A stretch of DNA of 64,000 nucleotides from Brienomyrus brachyistius (GCF_023856365.1 NW_026042832.1:1-64000), one strand, 5' to 3'. Shown: positions 49,429 through 60,634, numbered from the stretch's first letter. Program-made: numbers and translations. Notes: a model not told the origin generated them from the sequence alone.

Positions 49429-50086
49429 ACTATATAATATAAGGGAGATTTACGGGAAAATACTAATACGGGAGGACGGCGCGAAAGAGAAGTAAAATAC
49501 GGTAGTTTCCCGGCCAAAACGGGAGACTTGACAGCCTGAGATGGCTTTTCCAGCGAAAACGACTTCATTATTTATCTGATTGATTTATCGACAGACCATC
49601 ATACTTTTTAGACGTTATAATCCCCCTCTTACTGTCCATGATACACAATGACGAGACACATGTTCACTAATGACGAGAACTATTCTATTTTTCATGCCGG
49701 GTCCTTCAAATCTTACATTTACAAATCTTGTTCTTGTTCTCTGCTCGTTCCCGTAGATATATATTATTATACGGAGATTTACGGAGTCTTCAAAGACGGT
49801 CCAGCTCAAGGATCACTGTTGCTGTGGTGTAGATCAGCTGATCTGTAGTAGTCTTCTACGTACATCTTCTAGTAGACCTTCTGAGGGTACTTCACGCATT
49901 CTTGGTCGGAGGGTCCAGGTTTCCAGCTTAGCTTATTTCTTCTCAGGTCAGCTGCTCTTGTATTCAGCCTACTAATATATATGGGGCTTGGTACCCAATC
50001 TCGGAATGTGGGGATGATGATATCTCCCCCCTGACCTGTCGTCCTGGCTCCCCCTTGTCGTAGCAATCGTGTTGTACCTCATCAAT

Positions 50087-50732
50087 CTCTAGTTGTGATA
50101 GCAGTTGTTTCTGGCCACAACCGGGATTCGAACCCCGGTCTCCCGTGTGAAAGGCGGCGATCTTACCACTACACTATCCAGCAACTATATAATATAAGGG
50201 AGATTTACGGGAAAATACTAATACGGGAGGACGGCGGGAAAGAGAAGTAAAATACGGTAGTTTCCCGGCCAAAACGGGAGACTTGACAGCCTGAGATGGC
50301 TGTCTCTGGCCACGCCCCCTACAGTCGGTCCGGCCCCTGGCTTTTCCAGCGTGTTCGCGAAAACGACTTCATTATTTATCTGATTGATTTATCGACAGAC
50401 CATCATACTTTTTAGACGTTATAATAACAACACTCTATTGATCCCCCTCTTACTGTCCATGATACACAATGACGAGACACATGTTCACTAATGACGAGAA
50501 CTATTCTATTTTTCATGCCGGGTCCTTCAAATCTTACATTTACAAATCTTGTTCTTGTTCTCTGCTCGTTCCCGTAGATATATATTATTATACGGAGATT
50601 TACGGAGTCTTCAAAGACGGTCCAGCTCAAGGATCACTGTTGCTGTGGTGTAGATCAGCTGATCTGTAGTAGTCTTCTACGTACATCTTCTAGTAGACCT
50701 TCTGAGGGTACTTCACGCATTCTTGGTCGCAT
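50087..50732. repeat. M1-29, long form, single tRNA-like copy, right end lost
   Basis: The leader of a left copy is joined to the right flank of a right copy, so one copy and the A/T spacer were lost by recombination between the two. The right end has the same 'cattctag' junction as M1-05. Confidence 0.92.
50112..50183 (-). tRNA. tRNA-Glu(TTC)-like, single copy of M1-29
   Basis: Consensus; recombinant of left and right copies judged from its flanks. Confidence 0.58.
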
Positions 50733-52275
50733 TCTAGTTTACCCCTGACGAAGGAGTCCGCCAGATTCGCCTCGGCCGACAGGGCGATCCGTGGGCTTGT
50801 TCCACAGGGTTTGTCTTAGATGCACGGAAATCGGCACCATTTAAGACAATGTCAGCCTCTGATTATTCGGGTCCCTCGACCTATATAATTTCCCAAAGGC
50901 CCAGTGTCTGCCAATTACTGAGCATGTGGGTGCCTCGGAGATTAAGCCGATGTTTACCCGAACCACACGTACATCCACCTCAGAGGCTCAGCCGGGGGCA
51001 GCCCATATCATAACATGTGTCAACCTCAGCGGCTGTGACGGCGCACCTTTTGTTGCGGTAGTTTGTACGAGGTTTTACTTTGGGCTCGTCTCAGGGACTC
51101 CGCCGATGCCGCCCATTGTCTTACCATGTGAGCGTCTCAGGGACTATGCCCGGTGCCTAGGAACATAGTGTGTACGCCCCTCAGAGGGCAGACCGGTACC
51201 TTTCATCAGCATGTGTTGACCTCAGAGGTTAAGTCGGCCCGTAACTGAGCGTGTGCGAACTCCAGAGGTGCGGTTTTGGTATCCACCTAACTTAACTTGG
51301 GCAGTCGAGTTTGGGACCCGGATAAAGGGGATTTAACCCAGAGGCTGCAAGATAGTATTTATCACTTTAGTCCTAATCAGGATAGAAGTCCAATCTGGAA
51401 AGTTTATAAAGAAGTTAGCAAATCAGACAGTCATGAAGTAATCAAGACAACATTTATTAAACATATTACAATATATAATTATTGACATGTGGCCACATAC
51501 TTGTAAATACATTTGGACAAATACAATATTAAACAATCACATTCCTCAGCTGAGAGTGCACAAAGTTCTGCGGAAAGTATCTGACTACAGATGGACTTTC
51601 ACGCAGTTCTCTGTGGGAGCTCTGATTACAGAGTAACTCCCCGAATCCTTCTGAGGCCCTTCCTTAAGTATCCAAACCAGGTGATGGCATGTCTCTGAAG
51701 ACTGACCAATTTCGGTCAACGGTTAATTTTAGGGGCATTGTTGGCCTTGGTTCTCAAGTCCTCAGCCAATCAGATCACTTTAGGGGGTGGTCGTAATTCC
51801 CTTGTTCTGCCATGTGAGAGGCTCTCTCAGTTTGGTGGGTTTAGCCGAAGTTTCTATAGTTCTCTTAGGGAAAACTATACTGCCTTAAATCTGAGTGTAT
51901 AACACTCGCCGTCTCATGCCTATTCAAACGAGACCAAACATGCGTGTATTTGTCCCTAACATCTATGTGTGGTGAGTTATCCTATTTCTAGTGGAAAAGG
52001 TGTCTGTGTCTGGGGACTGACAGCTGTTGTTGCTGTGGTTTGACTGTGGAACTCCGGCCACTCCAGGGGGTGAAAGGTCTTGCTTTTTCTGTATTGCTCC
52101 AGTTATTCTCAGGAGCCGGCAGGGCTTTGCCTTCCTTAAAAGGGATGGTTTGATGCGTGGAGTCCAATCTTGCCTGGGCCAGTGGATCCTTTTCTTGGAG
52201 CTCTGAGATGGACTGATGCAGGCTGATCAGAGTTGGGGCCTGCAGGACCTATAAGTTTTATGTCCTTACATCAAT
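50733..52275. repeat. M2-16, 5'-truncated
   Basis: Same breakpoint as M2-03. Confidence 0.92.
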
Positions 52276-52300
52276 CTCTAGTTGTGATAGCAGTTGTTTC

Positions 52301-52372
52301 TGGCCACAACCGGGATTCGAACCCCGGTCTCCCGTGTGAAAGGCGGCGATCTTACCACTACACTATCCAGCA
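52301..52372 (-). tRNA. tRNA-Glu(TTC)-like, left copy of M1-30
   Basis: Consensus by eye. Confidence 0.58.
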
Positions 52373-52445
52373 ACTATATAATACAATATATAAAAAATAT
52401 AATATAAATATAATATAAATATATAAAATATATAAAATATATTTT

Positions 52446-52517
52446 TGGCCACAACCGGGATTCGAACCCCGGTCTCCCGTGTGAAAGGCGGCGATCTTAC
52501 CACTACACTATCCAGCA
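52446..52517 (-). tRNA. tRNA-Glu(TTC)-like, right copy of M1-30
   Basis: Consensus by eye. Confidence 0.58.
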
Positions 52518-53270
52518 ACTATATAATATAAGGGAGATTTACGGGAAAATACTAATACGGGAGGACGGCGGGAAAGAGAAGTAAAATACGGTAGTTTCCC
52601 GGCCAAAACGGGAGACTTGACAGCCTGAGATGGCTGTCTCTGGCCACGCCCCCTACAGTCGGTCCGGCCCCTGGCTTTTCCAGCGTGTTCGCGAAAACGA
52701 CTTCATTATTTATCTGATTGATTTATCGACAGACCATCATACTTTTTAGACGTTATAATAACAACACTCTATTGATCCCCCTCTTACTGTCCATGATACA
52801 CAATGACGAGACACATGTTCACTAATGACGAGAACTATTCTATTTTTCATGCCGGGTCCTTCAAATCTTACATTTACAAATCTTGTTCTTGTTCTCTGCT
52901 CGTTCCCGTAGATATATATTATTATACGGAGATTTACGGAGTCTTCAAAGACGGTCCAGCTCAAGGATCACTGTTGCTGTGGTGTAGATCAGCTGATCTG
53001 TAGTAGTCTTCTACGTACATCTTCTAGTAGACCTTCTGAGGGTACTTCACGCATTCTTGGTCGGAGGGTCCAGGTTTCCAGCTTAGCTTATTTCTTATTT
53101 CTCAGGTCAGCTGCTCTTGTATTCAGCCTACTAATATATATGGGGCTTGGTACCCAATCTCGGAATGTGGGGATGATGATATCTCCCCCCTGACCTGTCG
53201 TCCTGGCTCCCCCTTGTCGTAGCAATCGTGTTGTACCTCATCAATCTCTAGTTGTGATAGCAGTTGTTTC

Positions 53271-53342
53271 TGGCCACAACCGGGATTCGAACCCCGGTCT
53301 CCCGTGTGAAAGGCGGCGATCTTACCACTACACTATCCAGCA
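53271..53342 (-). tRNA. tRNA-Glu(TTC)-like, left copy of M1-31
   Basis: Consensus by eye. Confidence 0.58.
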
Positions 53343-53415
53343 ACTATATAATACAATATATAAAAAATATAATATAAATATAATATAAATATATAAAATA
53401 TATAACATATATTTT

Positions 53416-53487
53416 TGGCCACAACCGGGATTCGAACCCCGGTCTCCCGTGTGAAAGGCGGCGATCTTACCACTACACTATCCAGCA
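53416..53487 (-). tRNA. tRNA-Glu(TTC)-like, right copy of M1-31
   Basis: Consensus; first downstream TTTT changed to TGTT. Confidence 0.57.
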
Positions 53488-54191
53488 ACTATATAATATA
53501 AGGGAGATTTACGGGAAAATACTAATACGGGAGGACGGCGCGAAAGAGAAGTAAAATACGGTAGTTTCCCGGCCAAAACGGGAGACTTGACAGCCTGAGA
53601 TGGCTTTTCCAGCGAAAACGACTTCATTATTTATCTGATTGATTTATCGACAGACCATCATACTTTTTAGACGTTATAATAACAACACTCTATTGATCCC
53701 CCTCTTACTGTCCATGATACACAATGACGAGACACATGTTCACTAATGACGAGAACTATTCTATTTTTCATGCCGGGTCCTTCAAATCTTACATTTACAA
53801 ATCTTGTTCTTGTTCTCTGCTCGTTCCCGTAGATATATATTATTATACGGAGATTTACGGAGTCTTCAAAGACGGTCCAGCTCAAGGATCACTGTTGCTG
53901 TGGTGTAGATCAGCTGATCTGTAGTAGTCTTCTACGTACATCTTCTAGTAGACCTTCTGAGGGTACTTCACGCATTCTTGGTCGGAGGGTCCAGGTTTCC
54001 AGCTTAGCTTATTTCTTATTTCTCAGGTCAGCTGCTCTTGTATTCAGCCTACTAATATATATGGGGCTTGGTACCCAATCTCGGAATGTGGGGATGATGA
54101 TATCTCCCCCCTGACCTGTCGTCCTGGCTCCCCCTTGTCGTAGCAATCGTGTTGTACCTCATCAATCTCTAGTTGTGATAGCAGTTGTTTC

Positions 54192-54263
54192 TGGCCACAA
54201 CCGGGATTCGAACCCCGGTCTCCCGTGTGAAAGGCGGCGATCTTACCACTACACTATCCAGAA
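54192..54263 (-). tRNA. tRNA-Glu(TTC)-like, left copy of M1-32
   Basis: C to A at plus 54262, tRNA position 2. Confidence 0.55.
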
Positions 54264-54336
54264 ACTATATAATACAATATATAAAAAATATAATATAAAT
54301 ATAATATAAATATATAAAATATATAAAATATATTTT

Positions 54337-54408
54337 TGGCCACAACCGGGATTCAAACCCCGGTCTCCCGTGTGAAAGGCGGCGATCTTACCACTACACT
54401 ATCCAGCA
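54337..54408 (-). pseudogene. tRNA-Glu(TTC)-like with damaged B box, right copy of M1-32
   Basis: G to A at plus 54355 turns the B box GGTTCGAATCC into GGTTTGAATCC, losing the invariant T-loop C (canonical C56). Confidence 0.55.
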
Positions 54409-55161
54409 ACTATATAATATAAGGGAGATTTACGGGAAAATACTAATACGGGAGGACGGCGGGAAAGAGAAGTAAAATACGGTAGTTTCCCGGCCAAAAC
54501 GGGAGACTTGACAGCCTGAGATGGCTGTCTCTGGCCACGCCCCCTACAGTCGGTCCGGCCCCTGGCTTTTCCAGCGTGTTCGCGAAAACGACTTCATTAT
54601 TTATCTGATTGATTTATCGACAGACCATCATACTTTTTAGACGTTATAATAACAACACTCTATTGATCCCCCTCTTACTGTCCATGATACACAATGACGA
54701 GACACATGTTCACTAATGACGAGAACTATTCTATTTTTCATGCCGGGTCCTTCAAATCTTACATTTACAAATCTTGTTCTTGTTCTCTGCTCGTTCCCGT
54801 AGATATATATTATTATACGGAGATTTACGGAGTCTTCAAAGACGGTCCAGCTCAAGGATCACTGTTGCTGTGGTGTAGATCAGCTGATCTGTAGTAGTCT
54901 TCTACGTACATCTTCTAGTTGACCTTCTGAGGGTACTTCACGCATTCTTGGTCGGAGGGTCCAGGTTTCCAGCTTAGCTTATTTCTTATTTCTCAGGTCA
55001 GCTGCTCTTGTATTCAGCCTACTAATATATATGGGGCTTGGTACCCAATCTCGGAATGTGGGGATGATGATATCTCCCCCCTGACCTGTCGTCCTGGCTC
55101 CCCCTTGTCGTAGCAATCGTGTTGTACCTCATCAATCTCTAGTTGTGATAGCAGTTGTTTC

Positions 55162-55233
55162 TGGCCACAACCGGAATTCGAACCCCGGTCTCCCGTGTGA
55201 AAGGCGGCGATCTTACCACTACACTATCCAGCA
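55162..55233 (-). pseudogene. tRNA-Glu(TTC)-like with damaged B box, left copy of M1-33
   Basis: G to A at plus 55175 changes the last invariant B-box C (canonical C61). Confidence 0.55.
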
Positions 55234-55295
55234 ACTATATAATACAATATAATATAAATATAATATAAATATATAAAATATATAAAATATATTTT

Positions 55296-55367
55296 TGGCC
55301 ACAACCGGGATTCGAACCCCGGTCTCCCGTGTGAAAGGCGGCGATCTTACCACTACACTATCCAGCA
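55296..55367 (-). tRNA. tRNA-Glu(TTC)-like, right copy of M1-33
   Basis: Consensus by eye. Confidence 0.58.
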
Positions 55368-56091
55368 ACTATATAATATAAGGGAGATTTACGGGAAAAT
55401 ACTAATACGGGAGGACGGCGGGAAAGAGAAGTAAAATACGGTAGTTTCCCGGCCAAAACGGGAGACTTGACAGCCTGAGATGGCTGATCTCCCTTATACT
55501 ACAGTCGGTCCGGCCCCTGGCTTTTCCAGCGTGTTCGCGAAAACGACTTCATTATTTATCTGATTGATTTATCGACAGACCATCATACTTTTTAGACGTT
55601 ATAATAACAACACTCTATTGATCCCCCTCTTACTGTCCATGATACACAATGACGAGACACATGTTCACTAATGACGAGAACTATTCTATTTTTCATGCCG
55701 GGTCCTTCAAATCTTACATTTACAAATCTTGTTCTTGTTCTCTGCTCGTTCCCGTAGATATATATTATTATACGGAGATTTACGGAGTCTTCAAAGACGG
55801 TCCAGCTCAAGGATCACTGTTGCTGTGGTGTAGATCAGCTGATCTGTAGTAGTCTTCTACGTACATCTTCTAGTAGACCTTCTGAGGGTACTTCACGCAT
55901 TCTTGGTCGGAGGGTCCAGGTTTCCAGCTTAGCTTATTTCTTATTTCTCAGGTCAGCTGCTCTTGTATTCAGCCTACTAATATATATGGGGCTTGGTACC
56001 CAATCTCGGAATGTGGGGATGATGATATCTCCCCCCTGACCTGTCGTCCTGGCTCCCCCTTGTCGTAGCAATCGTGTTGTACCTCATCAAT

Positions 56092-57866
56092 GTAGGGAGC
56101 CGCCCACTGGCCCAATGGCGGAATCCAATGGCGCAGCCGAAGGCTGTGAATGCGTGTTGGTCCTTCCAAGCGCTCCTGGGAATTACTTACCCTTTTTAAT
56201 ATACAAGATATTCTTTTAGACACACATCTGACTCCATTTTATTAATGACCTTATTTCAGTATATTGTAGTCATGACGTTTATGTTGTTCGGATTACTTCG
56301 GGACTCTCCTTTAGATTACCAACTCTAGTTTACCCCTGACGAAGGAGTCCGCCAGATTCGCCTCGGCCGACAGGGCGATCCGTGGGCTTGTTCCACAGGG
56401 TTTGTCTTAGATGCACGGAAATCGGCACCATTTAAGACAATGTCAGCCTCTGATTATTCGGGTCCCTCGACCTATATAATTTCCCAAAGGCCCAGTGTCT
56501 GCCAATTACTGAGCATGTGGGTGCCTCGGAGATTAAGCCGATGTTTACCCGAACCACACGTACATCCACCTCAGAGGCTCAGCCGGGGGCAGCCCATATC
56601 ATAACATGTGTCAACCTCAGCGGCTGTGACGGCGCACCTTTTGTTGCGGTAGTTTGTACGAGGTTTTACTTTGGGCTCGTCTCAGGGACTCCGCCGATGC
56701 CGCCCATTGTCTTACCATGTGAGCGTCTCAGGGACTATGCCCGGTGCCTAGGAACATAGTGTGTACGCCCCTCAGAGGGCAGACCGGTACCTTTCATCAG
56801 CATGTGTTGACCTCAGAGGTTAAGTCGGCCCGTAACTGAGCGTGTGCGAACTCCAGAGGTGCGGTTTTGGTATCCACCTAACTTAACTTGGGCAGTCGAG
56901 TTTGGGACCCGGATAAAGGGGATTTAACCCAGAGGCTGCAAGATAGTATTTATCACTTTAGTCCTAATCAGGATAGAAGTCCAATCTGGAAAGTTTATAA
57001 AGAAGTTAGCAAATCAGACAGTCATGAAGTAATCAAGACAACATTTATTAAACATATTACAATATATAATTATTGACATGTGGCCACATACTTGTAAATA
57101 CATTTGGACAAATACAATATTAAACAATCACATTCCTCAGCTGAGAGTGCACAAAGTTCTGCGGAAAGTATCTGACTACAGATGGACTTTCACGCAGTTC
57201 TCTGTGGGAGCTCTGATTACAGAGTAACTCCCCGAATCCTTCTGAGGCCCTTCCTTAAGTATCCAAACCAGGTGATGGCATGTCTCTGAAGACTGACCAA
57301 TTTCGGTCAACGGTTAATTTTAGGGGCATTGTTGGCCTTGGTTCTCAAGTCCTCAGCCAATCAGATCACTTTAGGGGGTGGTCGTAATTCCCTTGTTCTG
57401 CCATGTGAGAGGCTCTCTCAGTTTGGTGGGTTTAGCCGAAGTTTCTATAGTTCTCTTAGGGAAAACTATACTGCCTTAAATCTGAGTGTATAACACTCGC
57501 CGTCTCATGCCTATTCAAACGAGACCAAACATGCGTGTATTTGTCCCTAACATCTATGTGTGGTGAGTTATCCTATTTCTAGTGGAAAAGGTGTCTGTGT
57601 CTGGGGACTGACAGCTGTTGTTGCTGTGGTTTGACTGTGGAACTCCGGCCACTCCAGGGGGTGAAAGGTCTTGCTTTTTCTGTATTGCTCCAGTTATTCT
57701 CAGGAGCCGGCAGGGCTTTGCCTTCCTTAAAAGGGATGGTTTGATGCGTGGAGTCCAATCTTGCCTGGGCCAGTGGATCCTTTTCTTGGAGCTCTGAGAT
57801 GGACTGATGCAGGCTGATCAGAGTTGGGGCCTGCAGGACCTATAAGTTTTATGTCCTTACATCAAT
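56092..57866. repeat. M2-17, 1775 bp
   Basis: Full length; last M2 of the array. Confidence 0.94.
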
Positions 57867-57891
57867 CTCTAGTTGTGATAGCAGTTGTTTC

Positions 57892-57963
57892 TGGCCACAA
57901 CCGGGATTCGAACCCCGGTCTCCCGTGTGAAAGGCGGCGATCTTACCACTACACTATCCAGCA
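57892..57963 (-). tRNA. tRNA-Glu(TTC)-like, left copy of M1-34
   Basis: Consensus by eye. Confidence 0.58.
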
Positions 57964-58036
57964 ACTATATAATACAATATATAAAAAATATAATATAAAT
58001 ATAATATAAATATATAAAATATATAAAATATATTTT

Positions 58037-58108
58037 TGGCCACAACCGGGATTCGAACCCCGGTCTCCCGTGTGAAAGGCGGCGATCTTACCACTACACT
58101 ATCCAGCA
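58037..58108 (-). tRNA. tRNA-Glu(TTC)-like, right copy of M1-34
   Basis: Consensus by eye. Confidence 0.58.
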
Positions 58109-58725
58109 ACTATATAATATAAGGGAGATTTACGGGAAAATACTAATACGGGAGGACGGCGCGAAAGAGAAGTAAAATACGGTAGTTTCCCGGCCAAAAC
58201 GGGAGACTTGACAGCCTGAGATGGCTTTTCCAGCGAAAACGACTTCATTATTTATCTGATTGATTTATCGACAGACCATCATACTTTTTAGACGTTATAA
58301 TAACAACACTCTATTGATCCCCCTCTTACTGTCCATGATACACAATGACGAGACACATGTTCACTAATGACGAGAACTATTCTATTTTTCATGCCGGGTC
58401 CTTCAAATCTTACATTTACAAATCTTGTTCTTGTTCTCTGCTCGTTCCCGTAGATATATATTATTATACGGAGATTTACGGAGTCTTCAAAGACGGTCCA
58501 GCTCAAGGATCACTGTTGCTGTGGTGTAGATCAGCTGATCTGTAGTAGTCTTCTACGTACATCTTCTAGTAGACCTTCTGAGGGTACTTCACGCATTCTT
58601 GGTCGGAGGGTCCAGGTTTCCAGCTTAGCTTATTTCTTATTTCTCAGGTCAGCTGCTCTTGTATTCAGCCTACTAATATATATGGGGCTTGGTACCCAAT
58701 CTCGGAATGTGGGGATGATGATATA

Positions 58726-59498
58726 TATATTATATAAAATATAATATAAATATAAATATAAATATATAAAATATATAAAATATATAAAATATTTTTTTGG
58801 CCACAACCGGGATTCGAACCCCAGTCTCCCGTGTGAAAGGCGGCGATCTTACCACTACACTATCCAGCAACTATATAATATAAGGGAGATTTACGGGAAA
58901 ATACTAATACGGGAGGACGGCGGGAAAGAGAAGTAAAATACGGTAGTTTCCCGGCCAAAACGGGAGACTTGACAGCCTGAGATGGCTTTTCCAGCGTGTT
59001 CGCGAAAACGACTTCATTACGACAGACCATCATACTTTTTAGACGTTATAATTGATCCCCCTCTTACTGTCCATGATACACAATGACGAGACACATGTTC
59101 ACTAATGACGAGAACTATTCTATTTTTCATGCCGGGTCCTTCAAATCTTACATTTAAAATCTTGTTCTTGTTCTCTGCTCGTTCCCGTAGATATATATTA
59201 TTATACGGAGATTTACGGAGTCTTCAAGGATCACTGTTGCTGTGGTGTAGATCAGCTGATCTGTAGTAGTCTTCTACGTACATCTTCTAGTAGACCTTGA
59301 CACGCATTCTTGGTCGGAGGATCCAGGTTTCCAGCTTAGCTTATTTCTTATTTCTCAGGTCAGCTGCTCTTGTATTCAGCCTACTAATATATATGGGGCT
59401 TGGTACCCAATCTCGGAATGTGGGGATGATGATATCTCCCCCCTGACCTGTCGTCCTGGCTCCCCCTTGTCGTAGCAATCGTGTTGTACCTCATCAAT
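58726..59498. repeat. M1-35, diverged, single tRNA-like copy
   Basis: Many small deletions (near 59019, 59050, 59156, 59227, 59299). It lacks the 41-bp block of the long form but keeps the 8-bp 'tgttcgcg' block, an intermediate between the long and short forms. The A/T spacer has its own word order, like the relic at 62377. Confidence 0.92.
58798..58869 (-). tRNA. tRNA-Glu(TTC)-like, single copy of M1-35
   Basis: One change, G to A at plus 58823. A and B boxes intact. Confidence 0.56.
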
Positions 59499-59523
59499 CT
59501 CTAGTTGTGATAGCAGTTGTTTC

Positions 59524-59595
59524 TGGCCACAACCGGGATTCGAACCCCGGTCTCCCGTGTGAAAGGCGGCGATCTTACCACTACACTATCCAGCA
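59524..59595 (-). tRNA. tRNA-Glu(TTC)-like, left copy of M1-36
   Basis: Consensus by eye. Confidence 0.58.
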
Positions 59596-59668
59596 ACTAT
59601 ATAATACAATATATAAAAAATATAATATAAATATAATATAAATATATAAAATATATAAAATATATTTT

Positions 59669-59740
59669 TGGCCACAACCGGGATTCGAACCCCGGTCTCC
59701 CGTGTGAAAGGCGGCGATCTTACCACTACACTATCCAGCA
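59669..59740 (-). tRNA. tRNA-Glu(TTC)-like, right copy of M1-36
   Basis: Consensus by eye. Confidence 0.58.
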
Positions 59741-60074
59741 ACTATATAATATAAGGGAGATTTACGGGAAAATACTAATACGGGAGGACGGCGGGAAAGA
59801 GAAGTAAAATACGGTAGTTTCCCGGCCAAAACGGGAGACTTGACAGCCTGAGATGGCTGTCTCTGGCCACGCCCCCTACAGTCGGTCCGGCCCCTGGCTT
59901 TTCCAGCGTGTTCGCGAAAACGACTTCATTTATTTTCTTATTGATTTATCGACAGACCATCATACTTTTTAGACGTTATAATAACAACACTCTATTGATC
60001 CCCAAAGAGAGAAATTCTCTCCTTGCCTGCCCCCTCTTACTGTCCATGATACACAAGCACATATGTAGAAAAAC

Positions 60075-60166
60075 GTCAGCTTGGAAGCCAAGGCTGGACT
60101 TAACCTACTCTATTCTGGTATTCTGTTCTCCCAAGTAAGGCGTGGGTTCGAATCCAACTTCCGACA
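60075..60166 (+). pseudogene. tRNA-Leu(TAA)-like pseudogene
   Basis: Begins GTCAG and ends CCGACA, compatible with a tRNA-Leu acceptor (G-C, T-A, C-G, then A.C). TGGACTTAA matches the anticodon loop region of tRNA-Leu with anticodon TAA, and AAGGCGTGGGTTCGAATCC matches the end of the long variable arm, T arm and B box of tRNA-Leu. The D arm is shortened and altered, the T stem has one mismatch, and the anticodon-to-variable region is diverged. It could also be the head of an old tRNA-derived SINE. It begins only 18 bp past the end of the array. Confidence 0.5.
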
Positions 60167-60326
60167 AAAGTTCTTCAATCGCTACAGCACAATTTGAGCC
60201 ACTTACGGCTTTAATTGCTTTGTTTTATTTTTGCGTTTCAGGCAAAACTACATAACACTTAAAGACACTACGGGCATGTAAATGGAGAACGAAATTATAG
60301 TTATACCGAATCTCCTACACACAATA
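60167..60326. other. No recognised feature
   Basis: 160 bp of AT-rich sequence with no ORF, repeat or RNA signal that I can identify. Confidence 0.5.
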
Positions 60327-60449
60327 CCAAGGTTACCAACTTTGGTCAGCTGGCCGGAGTGAGACGTTCAATTCCCGTAAGATTTCTTTGCGCCAGCCTG
60401 AGAGTCTGAAAACACGTCACACCAGATGCATGAGAGATGGAAACCTGGG
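60327..60449. mobile_element. Small MITE-like element, about 123 bp
   Basis: Left end CCAAGGTTACCAACTTTG and the reverse complement of the right end, CCCAGGTTTCCATCTCTC, agree at most of the first dozen positions, so these are imperfect terminal inverted repeats. ATA flanks both ends and may be a target-site duplication. The interior ('agtgagac', 'gcgtgagag'-like words) resembles short non-autonomous DNA elements common in fish. Family not assigned. Confidence 0.4.
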
Positions 60450-60545
60450 ATATTCAGTCGAATCAGATCAAATATGATGCTAAGTTAGTACTAAGTTAAA
60501 ATATGTTCCGCACTTGTAACATGCACCCATGATTTGGAACAGCAG

Positions 60546-60600
60546 CATACCTGTCAAGGTTTGGATTTGAAAATAAAGGAAATTTTCCGGCACCCGCCGT
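60546..60600. mobile_element. Possible hAT-type transposon end
   Basis: 'catacctgtcaaggttt' followed by 'gaaaataaaggaaattttccggcaccc' is the usual look of fish hAT-like ends. Only one end is visible. Confidence 0.3.
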
Positions 60601-60634
60601 GAGCCATCCCACCACCGCAACCAGGCTCCAGTAT

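Larger units (their letters stand above)
49187..50086. repeat. M1-28, short form, 900 bp
   Basis: Shares the 17-bp deletion of M1-14 (about 49620) and loses 4 bp in 'cttatttcttctcagg' near 49940. Confidence 0.93.
52276..53245. repeat. M1-30, long form, 970 bp
   Basis: Matches M1-01. Confidence 0.94.
53246..54166. repeat. M1-31, short form, 921 bp
   Basis: Matches M1-03 except the 'ataacat' change in the A/T spacer, shared with M1-25. Confidence 0.94.
54167..55136. repeat. M1-32, long form, 970 bp
   Basis: A to T in 'tctagttgacc' near 54920; both tRNA-like copies are mutated. Confidence 0.94.
55137..56091. repeat. M1-33, third form, 955 bp
   Basis: Shares the inverted ATCTCCCTTATA replacement with M1-26 (55497-55508, partner 55377-55388). 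A/T spacer is 11 bp shorter. Confidence 0.93.
57867..58725. repeat. M1-34, short form, right end lost
   Basis: Stops at 'gatgatgatat' and runs straight into an A/T spacer (shared ATAT), skipping the next leader and left tRNA-like copy. Confidence 0.92.
1..60056. repeat. Compound tandem array of M1 and M2 modules
   Basis: Two alternating modules fill this span: M1 (about 921 or 970 bp, 36 copies counting broken ones) and M2 (1775 bp, 17 copies counting truncated ones). Every standard junction is the heptamer CATCAAT followed either by CTCTAG (start of M1) or GTAGGG (start of M2). Copies are nearly identical across 60 kb, as expected from recent unequal exchange or gene conversion. The left end is outside the window. 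The right end lies where the last M1 stops after 'gatacacaa'. No open reading frame longer than 104 codons occurs, and the short ones are merely carried along with the repeats. Confidence 0.97.
59499..60056. repeat. M1-36, last module, right end lost
   Basis: Long form up to 'gatacacaa', with about 29 extra bases near 60004-60032 that include a GAGAGA/TCTCTC inverted repeat. Sequence after 60056 is not array. Confidence 0.9.

Noticed and set aside
1..60056. CRISPR-like repeat and spacer pattern
   Set aside because: Units are hundreds to thousands of bases, the spacers are themselves repeated, there are no cas genes, and the context is a eukaryote.
59908..60138. 76-codon plus-strand ORF across the array end
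   Set aside because: Half lies in the M1 body and half in the tRNA-Leu-like pseudogene; no coding signal.
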